Position numbers and translations under genes: made by a program. Positions 50,583-62,400 of a stretch of 64,000 nucleotides of DNA are shown here, one piece after another. The stretch is taken from assembly GCA_036346225.1 (NCBI GenBank), contig JARFIW010000115.1, positions 2,320,501 through 2,384,500 on the forward strand, given 5' to 3'. Origin of the DNA: Platerodrilus igneus. Its lineage: Eukaryota; Arthropoda; Insecta; Coleoptera; Lycidae. The notes under the pieces are model-generated. The model ran no database searches. It worked only from the letters and a program-made list of their open reading frames with translations, and was not told where the DNA came from. How positions within the stretch are numbered: the stretch's first letter is position 1; each line of letters begins with the position of its first letter.

Positions 50583-51299
50583 GGTTGCGACGTTACATAA
50601 TGAGAGGTTCGATCTGTTGGCGTGGAATTGGTTTGGTTACTTTCGATCCAGTCACGGTCCCCTCTACGTGTGCGAACTTGAGGAACTGGTATTTTAATGT
50701 ATGCATGTATGTGGTACGAAAAGGAAATTCCTGTCTTATGTCGTGATTGGTTATTTTCAGGAATAATCTCGAAGTTTTAATTGTACGTTCGTGTGTTGGC
50801 TGTGACCTCTGACATCGTTTCGCTTCATAATAGCGATTCCGTGCATTGCACAATAAATAATATTTCAATAACGATTTCATTCGGGTTTAAATTCATAAAA
50901 AGACCAGTTCCTCATTGTCCAATTACTCGGCCTTGATTTGTTTATTTTGTTTATATACGACAGAGACGGAGCTTTCAAATTATAACTAACCAACGAAAGG
51001 GAAAGCGTTGGTGAAGGTGAAAGCGCCATAACCTCACAGCTGCTGAAACAGATACCGAAAACTTTCAAAGGACTTTAAATGCGTTGTTAATTTGTTGAAC
51101 GATCCCAACACATTTATTATACTAACTGCAATCTGTATCCAATTTTCACAAGACTCAATTGCCATCAGTTCTAATTTCCATTGCACCTACATCTCAAGGG
51201 ATCTATTCTCGTTGTATCGACTTCTCATTCGCTCTTTTTCTCTTTAGGACTTTTTCTCCAATCGATCCAAACATTGTCGGGCCTAATTGCCATAAGGCT
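50583..51299. other. 5' region of exon B; no other gene recognised
   Basis: About 700 bp of unique sequence. A promoter for exon B would be expected here, but I see no clear TATA box or other element. Short ORFs lack recognisable features. Confidence 0.4.
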
Positions 51300-52330
51300 T
51301 GATTAAAAACCAGATTCAAGGTTCGAGAATGAAGATACGAAATTTTGAGCTTTGGGATTCGAAATTCGTGATTCCGTGATCATGAATCTTAGATTGCGGT
51401 TCATAGCCTCTAGGTCATAGACACGGATCAACGATCATGGATCGTTAATCATGGAGCAAGGAGCATGGAGAATGGATTATGGGTCATTGAAAGTGGATCA
51501 TGCATCTTGGAACATGAATAACGAATAACAGATAACGAATAAAAGATAACGGTAACGGATAACAGAAAACGGATAATGGATAATGGGTAATTTATATTGG
51601 ATAATGAATTTTATGGACAACGTATAATGGATAAAAGGTAGCGCATAAAGAATAACGGATAATGGGTAATGGATAATGGATAATGCATACTGGATAATAG
51701 ATACTGGATAATGGATACTGGATACTGGATAATAGATACTGGTAATAAATACTGGATACTAGTTACTGGATACTGGATAATGAATAACGGATAATTGATA
51801 CTGGATACTAGATAATAGATACTGGATAATAGATACTGGATAATGGATACTGGATAATGGATACTGGATAATGGATACTGGATAATGGATACTGGATACT
51901 GGATAATGGATACTGGATAATGGATACTGAATAATGGATACTAGATACTGGATAATGGATACTGGATAATAGATACTGGATAATGGATACTGGACAATGG
52001 ATACTGGACAATGGATACTGGTTAATGGATGCTGGATAATCGAAACTGGATAATGGATACTGGATAATAAATTGTATCATATTCTCATTGGCTCAATTTT
52101 CTTTAGGACTTTTTCTCCAATTGATCCAAACATTGTCCGCATAATGGTCTTGAATAAAGGTTCGAGATTCGAGATACGAAATTCAAGCTACGGGATTCGA
52201 GATTCGAGTTTCGGATCATGGAGCAAGGAGCATGGAGAATGGATTATGAATATGAATTTGGATAATGGATAACGGATAACGGTAACGAATAACGGAAAAT
52301 GCATAATGGATAATGAATAATGAATATTAA
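51300..52330. repeat. 7/14-bp-period array, GGATACT-GGATAAT type
   Basis: The core (about 51680-52070) is a 14-bp alternation GGATAATGGATACT. It is flanked by degenerate GGATAAC/GGATAAT words, and by GATTCGA-like words near 51340 and 52160-52210, a link to the heptamer family across exon B. A segment beginning TTTAGGACTTTTTCTCCAAT (51245) recurs at 52101, so about 850 bp including the array edge was duplicated. Confidence 0.88.
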
Positions 52331-53040
52331 GCAATTCATAATGGGTAACGGGTAGTGGATAACGGATACTGGATAACGGTTGATTAATAACTGTTAAAAA
52401 ATGATGGTTTACTGTTAACGGTTATTGATTAACAGTTAATGGTTACTAGGTAATGGTTGATAATTGGTGATTAATGATTGGTGGTTAATGATCAATAGGC
52501 AATGATCAATGGGCAATAGTTAATAATTAGTGGTTAGTGGTTAATGACAAGACCAATGGTTAATGGTCAATCGTTAATGGCCAATGGTTAATGATCAATG
52601 ATTTAAAGATGATGGTTAATGATTAATGGATAATGGCTAAACTTAATGGTGAATGGTTTATGGTTCATGTTTAATGGTTGCCGGATAATGGTTAATGATC
52701 AATGGTTAATGGTCAATGCTTAACGGTGAATAGCTAATGGTTAATGGGTAATGATTATTGGTGAACGGTTAATAGGTAATGACCAATGGTCAATGGTTAA
52801 TGGTTAATAATCAATGGTTGATGGTTAATAACCAATGGTCGATTATTTATGGACAATGTGATGTTGGTCAATGGTTAATGGTTAATGACCAACGGTCAAT
52901 GATTAATGGTTAATAGTTCATGGTTAAGTTTCAATGGTTAGTAACCAATGGCAAATAGTTGATGGTTAATGGCCAATGGTTAAAGTTTAATGGTTAATGA
53001 TTAATGGTTAACGGCTATTATTTGATAATTAATGGTTGAT
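52331..53040. repeat. 7-bp-period array, GGTTAAT/GGTCAAT type
   Basis: Degenerate heptamer array of GGTTAAT, GGTCAAT, GATTAAT and GACCAAT words. No coding sequence. Confidence 0.85.
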
Positions 53041-54560
53041 GGTTGTGGTTGATGGTTTCGGTTGGTGGTTGGTGGTTATAGTTATGGTTGATGGTTATGG
53101 TTGATGGTTATGGTTGATGGTTATGGTTGATGGTTATGGTTGATGGTTATGGTTGATGGTTATGGTTGATGGTTATGGTTGATGGTTATGGTTGATGGTT
53201 ATGGTTGATGGTTATGGTTGATGGTTATGGTTGATGGTTATGGTTGATGGTTATGGTTGATGGTTATGGTTGATGGTTATGGTTGATGGTTATGGTTGAT
53301 GGTTATGGTTGATGGTTATGGTTGATGGTTATGGTTGATGGTTATGGTTGATGGTTATGGTTGATGGTTATGGTTGATGGTTATGGTTGATGGTTATGGT
53401 TGATGGTTATGGTTGATGGTTATGGTTGATGGTTATGGTTGATGGTTATGGTTGATGGTTATGGTTGATGGTTATGGTTGATGTTATCGTTGATGGTTAT
53501 GGTTGATGGTTATGGTTGATGGTTATGGTTGATGTTATGGTTGATGGTTATGGTTGATGGTTATGGTTGATGGTTATGGTTGATGGTTATGGTTGATGGT
53601 TCTGGTTGATGGTTAAGGTTGATGGTTATGGTTGATGGTTATGGTTGATGGTTATGGTTGATGGTTATGGTTGATGGTTATGGTTGATGGTTATGGTTGA
53701 TGGTTATGGTTGATGGTTATGGTTGATGGTTATGCTTGATGGTTATGGTTGATGGTTATGGTTGATGTTATCGTTGATGGTTATGGTTGATGGTTATGGT
53801 TGATGGTTATGGTTGATGTTATGGTTGATGGTTATGGTTGATGGTTATGGTTGATGGTTATGGTTGATGGTTATGGTTGATGGTTCTGGTTGATGGTTAA
53901 GGTTGATGGTTATGGTTGATGGTTATGGTTGATGGTTATGGTTGATGGTTATGGTTGATGGTTATGGTTGATGGTTATGGTTGATGGTTATCGTTGATGG
54001 TTATGGTTGATGGCTATGCTTGATGGTTATGGTTGATGGTTATGGTTGATGGTTTTGGTTGATGGTTATGGTTGATGGTTATGGTTGATGGTTATGGTTG
54101 ATGGTTATGGTTGATGGTTATGGTTGCTGGTTATGGTTGATTCTTATGGTTGATGGTTATGGTTGATGGTTATGGTTGATAGTTATGGTTGATGGTTATG
54201 GTTGGTGGTTATGGTTGATGGTTATGGTTGATGGTTATGTTTGATGGTTCTGGTTGATGGTTATGGTTGGTGGTTATGGTTGATGGTTTTGGTTGATGCT
54301 TATGGTTAATGGTTATGGTTGATGGTTATGGTTGATGGTTATGGTTGATGGTTATGGTTGGTGGTTATGGTTGATGGTTATGGTTGGTGGTTATGGTTGA
54401 TTGTTATGGATGATGGTTATGGTACATTGTTAGGGTTGATGGTTATGGTTGATTGTTATGGATGATGGTTATGATAGATTGTTAGAGTTGATGGTTATGG
54501 TTGATGGTTATGGTTAATGGTTATAGTTGTTGGTTATAATTGATGATTATGATTGATGGT
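53041..54560. repeat. 13-bp satellite GGTTATGGTTGAT with 284-bp higher-order unit
   Basis: About 115 copies of a 13-mer that can be read as a fused 7-mer (GGTTGAT) and 6-mer (GGTTAT). Diagnostic variants recur with a fixed offset: GTTATCG at 53483 and 53767, TTCTGGTTGATGGTTAAGG at about 53600 and 53884. Both are 284 bp apart, so a 284-bp block was duplicated within the array. The right end (54120-54560) is more diverged. Confidence 0.94.
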
Positions 54561-55000
54561 TATGGTAATGGTTAGTGGTAAATGGTCAATGTTCGATGGT
54601 CAAGTGTTAATGGTAAAAGGTTAATGGTCATTCGGTAATGATCAATGACTAATGATCAATGGTCAACGGTTAATGATCAATGGTCAGTGGTTAATGATTA
54701 ATGTGCAGTGGTTAATGGTTAATAAGTAGGTTAATTGTTACTAGTTAAACAATCAATGCCCAATGGTTAATTAATGATTGTTAATGTATCATGGATAATG
54801 GCGAATAGTTAATGGTTAAAAGTAAATGGTTAGTGGTAATTGGTTAATGGTTGGTGGTAAATGGTTAATGGCTAAATGGATAATGGTTTATGGGCAATGG
54901 TTAATGGTCAATGCTTATTGATTAGCGGTTAGTGCTTAACGATTAATAGTAAATAACTTATAGTAAGTGGTCAATGGTTAATGGTAAATGGTTAATTATT
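54561..55000. repeat. degenerate GGTTAAT/GGTAAAT heptamer array
   Basis: A return of the GGTTAAT/GGTCAAT words seen left of the 13-bp array, so the 13-mer array sits inside a heptamer array of the same composition. Confidence 0.8.
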
Positions 55001-55860
55001 GATGGTTGATGGATGATGGATAACGGATAATTGATGAATGATGATGCATGACGGATAACGGATGACGGACGATGGATGACGGAGGATAGATGGTGGATAA
55101 TGGATATTAGATAATGGGTAATGCGTAATGAGTAATGGGTTATGGGTGATTAATGATGGATAATGGATGATAGCTGATGGCTGATATATGATGGAGATGG
55201 ATGATTAATAATGGATAATAGATTATGGATGATGGACGAAGGATTATGGATGGCAGATGATGGATAATAATGGATGATGGATGATGGGCCAAGGACGATG
55301 GATATTGACGATCGATGATGGCTAAGATATGATGGATGATATATGATGGATGATGAATGATGGATGATAAATGATGGATGATGAATGATGGATGTTGGAT
55401 GATGAATGATGGATGGTGGATGATAGATGATGGATGATCGATGATGGATAATAAATGATGGATGATGGATAAAGGATGATGGATGATGGATGATAGATGA
55501 TGGATGATAAATGGTGGATGGTGGATGATGGATGATAGATGATGGATGATAGATGATGGATGATGGATGATGGATGATGGATGATGGATGATGGATGATG
55601 GATGATGGATGATGGATGATGGATGGTGGATGATGGATGATGGATGATGGATGATGGATGATGGATGATGGATGATGGATGATGGATGATGGATGATGGA
55701 TGATGGATGATGGATGATGGATGATGGATGATGGATGATGGATGATGGATGATGGATGATGGATGATGGATGATGGATGATGGATGATGGATGATGGATG
55801 ATGGATGATGGATGATGGATGATGGATGATGGATGATGGATGGTTAATGGTGGATGAGGG
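55001..55860. repeat. 7-bp-period array, GGATGAT type
   Basis: A tandem (GGATGAT)n array, near-perfect from about 55555 to 55840 and degenerate to the left (GGATAAC, GGACGAT). Some GGATGGT variants occur. Confidence 0.94.
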
Positions 55861-56620
55861 ATGAGGAATGAGGGATGATATTTGATGGATGATGGATGAG
55901 GATGATGGATGATGGATAACGGTTAGCGCTTAACTGTTAAGGGTTAATTGTTAATGGATAATCATAGATCACTGATCTTGGATATTGATCATGGATTATA
56001 GATCATGTGTTATGGATCGTGGATCATAGATTCTTAATAATCATGGACAATAGATGATGGATCTTGTATCACAGACAATAGATCATGGACTGTGCCCAAT
56101 GAGCCAGGTTTCATGAAGCACGGATCATAGATCATGGGTCACGGTTGATAATGGATCATGTAGCATGGACCAGGGATCATGGGCTATATATCATGTGGCA
56201 TGGATCATGGGTCATGGATCCTGGGCAACGAATAATGGATCATAAACCAGAAATTATGAATAATGGATCATGGGTCATTGATCTTGGTCATATATTATAT
56301 ACCCTGGATTGTTGATCATGGCTCATGGATCATGGATTATTGATCTCGGATGATGGACCATGGATCATGGATTACGTATCACGAATGACGCATTGCGGTT
56401 TACGTATCATGGATCACGGACCGTAGAGCGTGTACCTTGAATCGTGGGTCGTGAATCGTGGATCATAAATTATGGATTGTGGATCGTAGATCGTAAATAG
56501 GAAGTCGTGTATTGTGAATCGGAGATCGCGGATTGTGGATCGTGGAATATTGATGATGGATCATTGATCATGCATCGTGGGTCATTATCGTGTATCGTAG
56601 GTCGTAGACCATGGGTCGTG
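55861..56620. repeat. 7-bp-period array, GGATCAT/GGATCGT type
   Basis: Degenerate heptamers GGATCAT, GGATCGT and TGGATTAT. The 82-codon ORF at 56507 reads through the junction into the next array and has no domain. Confidence 0.82.
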
Positions 56621-56880
56621 GAAAAAAGGGTCAAAGGTCAAAAACATAAATACGACAGACCAAAGACCAAAATTAAAGACCAAAAACCAAAAACCAAGAA
56701 CCAAAAACCGAAAGCCATAGACAATATACCGAAGACTAAAAACCATAGGTCATAGACCAAAGACCAGATACCAAAGACCAATGATTAAACACTAAAGATT
56801 AAGAACGAACGACCAAAAATCACAAACCGAAAAGCATATATCAAAGACTAAACACGAAAGATTGACTCTCAACTTTAACC
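56621..56880. repeat. 7-bp-period array, ACCAAAG/ACCAAAA type
   Basis: Short array of GACCAAA/AACCAAA heptamers, similar to the AAGACCC array at 38455-39660 and ending the second heptamer block. Confidence 0.8.
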
Positions 56881-56899
56881 CTTATTTAAATCTTAGCAG

Positions 56900-57600
56900 C
56901 GATGCGTTTTCCAAGTACTCGAGCAGGTGAGTTGCCACAACTACAGAAACAAGCTGCGTGTAAAAGCCGTTGAGCGAAAAAGCACCAAAGGCAGCTTAGT
57001 TTTTGTATTGAACCAAGCCACATTCATGGATCTGTGGTGTTGTGACGTTACAGCTATAGACGTAAGCTAAGCATGGAAGTTACTGAGTCGGCAACCACGA
57101 CCAAATCTTCGATACGTATTCAAAGAACTGTGCAGCCGCGATGTCACAGTTGTAGAAACAAGCTGCGCATGGTTGCTATTGAGAAGATAACCACAGAAAG
57201 CTTTGTCGGTATTCAAGCCGTGCAGCGGCGAGTTCACAACCGCAGAGACAAGCTGAGCGTAATAGCTTCTGCTTGTCTAAGCAAAGAGGTTATATACAAA
57301 GATGCGTACAGCTGTGATGTCGCTCTGTAGAGACCAGGTACGCATGGTTGCTACTAAGTGGTCAAACCCTAAACAATCTTGGCTTTATGTATTCGCACCA
57401 AACTATATCCAAAGGTTTGTGTTGTTGTGACATCACAGCTGTGCAGATAAGCTGCGTGTGAGAGCTACTGAGTGAATAACCACCAAAAATCCTTGTATTA
57501 AGCATTCGTCTAAGCCGTTTCCAAGGATATGTGCTGTTGTGACGCTGCTGCTGTAGAGAGAAGCTTCGTGTGAGAGCTACTGAGTGCATAACCAACAAAT
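56900..57600. repeat. ~90-113-bp tandem repeat, about seven copies
   Basis: Degenerate tandem repeat with landmarks GTAGAAACAAGCTGCGTG, GAGCTACTGAGTG, ATAACCACCAAA and TGTTGTGACGTCACAGCTG. The AGAAACAAGCTG element recurs near 56945, 57058, 57154, 57244, 57330, 57443 and 57554. GTGACGTCAC-like words recur in several copies. No credible gene. Confidence 0.75.
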
Positions 57601-57665
57601 AGATAGAGGCCCCAAATATTCCGTGACATAAACAACTCTCCCACACCCTTTTATACTAGCCTTAC

Positions 57666-58170
57666 CTGTAACTTTCAGCCGCTCGCTCTTCTTATTGTTA
57701 ACACAAACAAGTGCACTTAAGGCTTCCTCATCTCCAATGTGGTCCAAACAAAAGCTATCGAAAGGAAATACTTTCTGTTCTTTGGTTGACAAGTTCAAGA
57801 ATAGTTGGCCGGATTCTTGGAGAACAAATTCCGTTGGATACAGGAGCGTTCGGACTTCCATAGAGCCGCTACAAAGATCTCCTATTACTATATGAAAATT
57901 ATCGCCGATTGTAAAACTAAGAGATGTCGATACGCACACTGTGTCGTTTATGTACGTCCCGATGGGGCAACATTTGCGCACGCATGGTTTGATGTCGCAC
58001 ACACAACCGATTTTAGTACCGTTGACGGTTGTTATAAACTCGGGTTTGTAGGTGACGTTGTTTTTGTGAAAGATGCCCTTTTGGTCCAGCGAGCCGGTTA
58101 GATTGACGCCGTATTGGATGTTACACGCGTTTGTGTACGCGATTATAGCTACGATTATTAACGAAACCAT
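57666..58170 (-). CDS. mthl: Methuselah ectodomain exon C (alternative first coding exon)
   Basis: Intact exon of 168 codons plus one base. MVSLIIVAIIAYTNA is a signal peptide; the mature domain begins CNIQYGVNLTGSL. It carries GCVCDIKPCVRKCCPIGTY, the Methuselah hallmark, further conserved Cys, sequons (NVT, NGT, NDT, NLS) and FCLDHIGDEEALSALVCVNN. The coding exon ends KVT-ACAG|GTAAGG in phase 1; an ORF continuing past the donor is intron. It is clearly more diverged than exons A and B are from each other, for example GSMEVRTLL in place of AKSKHVRTLL. It lies between the end of an upstream Mth gene (63801) and exon B, and its nearest compatible 7TM exon is 38 kb away. Confidence 0.9.
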
Positions 58171-58499
58171 GGTGTAATGCTACGCTTTTGATTGTTAAAG
58201 GTGGTGTGGCTTTTGCGCGGTTGTGTGTAAGTGATTCACTGTTAATGGTTCACTGATTTACATAACGTAATTGATGGCGGTTTGAATTGTCTGCGTGGGA
58301 AAGGAAATACTTGTACATAGTTGTTTAGTACGTCCATAACGATATGTATCTGACAATCTCACTTTGGTTTTTTACATGATTCGACCTGTAAATTTTCCTG
58401 TTTATATACATAACACGGGCGTTTTTGTTATGTACACGATACGCCAAAAAATGGCAAGCCAAAATTGTGCAAGTAAAAACAATTTGGAAAAATCAAATC
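58171..58499. other. 5' region of exon C
   Basis: Unique sequence upstream of exon C where its promoter should lie. The leader next to the start is GTAGCATTACACC-ATG. No firm promoter element seen. Confidence 0.4.
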
Positions 58500-59035
58500 G
58501 AATCCATAGAGGAAAGTCAGTCAGTTTCCTGTCATAATTGGAAATTTTGCAAATTTGAAATTGTGATCATTGCATAATTTAAAAATTGGAAATTTTGAAA
58601 AGTAGACCTTGTGGTAATTGGAAATTTTAAACATTTGGTATTTTGAAAATCAAAAACCTTCAAAATTGGAAACAATGCGAATTGGAGATTTTACAAATTG
58701 GAGATTTTGAAGATTAGACATTTTGAACATTTTGAATTTCAACATTGAAAATTTGAAAATTGTAAATTTCGCAAATTGAAATTTTAGAATCGAATATTTT
58801 GCAAATTGGAAATTTTGAACCGCGTATATTAGGATAATTGGAAATTTTGAACTTGAGATTTTATGAAAATTGCAAAATTGAAAATTAAAAATTTGACAAG
58901 CAAAAATTTTACAAATTAGAATTGTTTTCAACATTGGAAATTTTGTAAATTAGAAATTATACAAATTAGAAATTTTGCAAAATATAAATATTGAACATTG
59001 GTTATTTTGAAAATTAGAAACTTTGAAAATTTATT
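58500..59035. repeat. degenerate AAATTGGAAATTTTG repeats
   Basis: AT-rich words of about 14-17 bp around AAATTGGAAATTTTGAA, resembling the larger satellite at 59455 onward and the reverse complement of the CAAAATTTCCAATT words near 17800-17950. Confidence 0.7.
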
Positions 59036-59454
59036 TTTCGGCTTTGGTTTCGTCATTCCTTCGATCCTGTAACCCTACAATCCTTCGTTCTTTCGATTTT
59101 TAGATCCAACGTCCCCCGATTCTTCATTCCTTCTGTCCTCTGGTTCTTCTCACGCATATATCTTCGATTCTTCCACATTTATTCCGCCAGTCCTTCGATT
59201 CTTTAATTTTTCGATCCTCAATCTTGCGATCCTTAGATCTTAGGTTCCTTTGGTTTTTCGTTCCTTCTAACCTCTCAGCTTTTTTCTCCCGCATATAATC
59301 ATCAATTCCTCAACTTTCAATCCGCCATTCCCTCATTCCTGTAATACTCCGATCCTTCGATCTTTCCATCCTTAGATATTTCGATCCTTCGATTTTACGA
59401 TCCTTCGGTTCCTAATCCTTTCTGTCCTGTGATATTAGATATTAGAAATCCTGA
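59036..59454. repeat. T-rich repeats, TTCGATCCTTCG type
   Basis: About 420 bp of degenerate short-period sequence with words TTCGATCCTT, ATTCCTTC and GTTCCTT. It interrupts the AAATTGG repeats on either side. Confidence 0.7.
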
Positions 59455-62400
59455 AAATAGAAAATTTTTAAAAATTAGAAATTCTACAAATTATAAATTT
59501 TTGAAATTAGGAAATTTTGTGAATCAACTTTTTAAGAAATTAGCAATCCTGAAAGTTGGAAATTTTTTAAGATTGGAAATTCTGAATATTATAAATTTTT
59601 GAAATTGGGAAATTTTGTGAATAAATATTTTAGAAATTAGAAATCTTGAAAATTGGAAATTTGTGAAAATTGAAAAATTGTGCGAATTATAAATTTTTGA
59701 AATTGGGAAATGCTGTGAATAAACATTTTTAGAAATTAGAAATTCTGAAAATTGAAAATTTGGTAAAATTGGAAATTTTGCGAAATATAAATTTTTGAAA
59801 TTGGGAAATTTTGTGAATAAACATTTTAGAAATTAGAAATCCTGAAAACGGAAAATTTTTGAATTTTGCGAATTATTAATTTTTGAAATTGGGAAATTTT
59901 GGGAATAAACATTTTAGAAATTAGAAAACCTGAAAATGGAAAAATTTTCAAATTGGAAATTCTGCGAATTATTAATTTTTGAAATTAGAAAATGCTGTGA
60001 ATAAACATTTTAGAAATTAGAAATTCTGAAAATTGGAAATTTGTGAACATTGGAAATTCTGCGAATTATAAATTTTTGAAATTGGAAAATGCTGTTAATA
60101 AACATTTTAGAAATTAGAAATTCTGAAAAATGAAAATCTTTTAAATTTGGAAATTCTGCGAATTATAAATTTTTGTAATTGAAAAATTTTGTGAATAAAC
60201 AATTTAGAAATTAGAATCCTAAAAATTGGAAAATTATGAAAATTGAAAATTGTGCGAACTATAAATTTTTGAAATTGGGAAATTTTGAGAATCAACATTT
60301 TAGGAAATTAGCAATCCTGAAAATTGGAAATTTTTGAAAATTGGAAATTCTGAAAATTATAAATTTTTTTAAATTGGGAAATTTTGTGAATAAACATTTT
60401 AAAATTTAGAAATCCTGAAAATTGGAAATTTGTAAAAATTGAAAATGTGCGAATTATTAAATTTTTGAAATTGGGAAATGCTGTGAATAAACATTTTAGA
60501 AATTAAAAATTCTGATAATGAGAAAATTGGAAATTCGGCGAATTATAAATTTTTGAAATTTGAAAATGCTGTGAATAAACATTTTAGAAATTAAAAATTC
60601 TGAAAAATGGAAATTTGTGAACATTGGAAATTCTGCGAATTATAAATTTTTGAAGTTGGAAAATGCTGTGAATAAACATTTTAGAAATTAGAAATCCTGA
60701 AAAATGAAAATTTTTTTAATTTGGAAATTCTGCAAATTATAAATTTTTAAAATTGGGAAATGCTGTGAATAAACATTTTAGAAATTAGAAATTCTGAAAA
60801 ATGAAAATCTTTTAAATTTGGAAATTCTGCGAATTATAAATTTTTGTAATTGGAAAATTTTGTGAATAAGCAATTTAGAAATTAGAAATCCTGAAAATTG
60901 GAAAATTTTGTAAATTGGAAATTGTGCAAACTATAAATTTTTAAAATTGAGAAATTTGTGAATAAAAATTTTAGAAATTAAAAATCCTAAAAATTGGAAA
61001 TTTTTAAAAATTGAATATTCTACAAATTAAAAATTTTTGACATTGGGAAATTTTCTGAATCAACAGTTTAGAAATTAGAAACCCTGAAAATTGGAGATAT
61101 GTGAAAATTGGAAATTGTACGAATTATAAATTTTTGAAATTGGGAAATACTGTGAATAAACATTTTAGAAATTAGAAATTCTAAAAATTGGAAATTTTTG
61201 AAAATTGGAAATTCCGCGAATTATAAATTTTTGAAATTGGGAAATTTTGTGAATAAACATTTTAAAAATTAGAAAACTTGAAAATTGGAAATTTGTGAAA
61301 ATTGGAAATTGTGCGAATTATAAATTTTTGAAATTGGGAAATGCTGTGAATAAATATTTTTAGAATTTAGAAATTCTGAAAATTGGAAATTTGGTAAAAT
61401 TGGAAATTCTGCAAAATATAAATTTTTGAAATTGGGAAATTTTGTGAATAAAAATGTTAGAAATTAGAAATCCTGAAAATAGAAAATTTTTGAAAATTGA
61501 AAATTTTGCGAATTATTAATTTTTGAAATTGGAAAATTTTGTGAATACACATTTTAGAAATTAGAAATCTTGAAAATGGAAAATTTATGAAAATTGGAAA
61601 TTCTGAATTATTAATTTTGAAATTGGGAAATGCTGTTAATAAACATTTTAGAAATTCTGAAAATTGGAAATTTGTGAACATTGGAAATTCTGCGAATTAT
61701 AAATTTTTGAAATTGGAAAATGCTGTGAATAAACATTTTAGAAATTAGAAATCCTAAAAAATGAAAATTTTTTAATTTTGAAAATTTTGCGAATTATAAA
61801 TTTTCGTAATGAAAAATTTTGTGAATTAACAATTTAGAAATTAGAAATATTGAAAATTGGAAAATTTTGTAAATTGGAAATTGTGCGAACTATAAATTTT
61901 TGAAATTGGGAAATTTTGTGAATCAACATTTTAGGAAATTAGCAATCCTGAAAATTGGAAATTTTTGAAAATCTGAAATTCTGAAAATTATGAATTTTTT
62001 AAATTGGGAAATTTTGTGAATAAACATTTAAAAATTTAGAAATCCTGAAAATTGGAAATTTGTGAAAATTGAAAATTGTGCGAATTATAAATTTTTGAAA
62101 TTGGGAAATGCTGTGAATAAACATTTTTAGAAATTAGATTTCTGAAAATTGAAAATTTGCTAAAATGGGAAATTCTGCGAAATATAAATTTTTGAAATTG
62201 GGAAATTTTTTGAATAAAATTTTAGAAATTAGAAATCCTGAAAACGAAATTTTTTTGAATTCTGCGAATTATTAATTTTTGAAATTGGGAAATTCTTTGA
62301 ATAAACATTTTAGAAATTAGAAATCCTGAAAATGGAAAAATTTTCAAATTGAAAATTCTGCGAATTATTAATTTTTAAAATTAGAAAATGCTGTGAATAA

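Noticed and set aside
57577..57665. Reading frame of exon C continuing past its donor
   Set aside because: ACAG|GTAAGG matches the phase and position of the donors of exons A and B; the extra residues have no family match.
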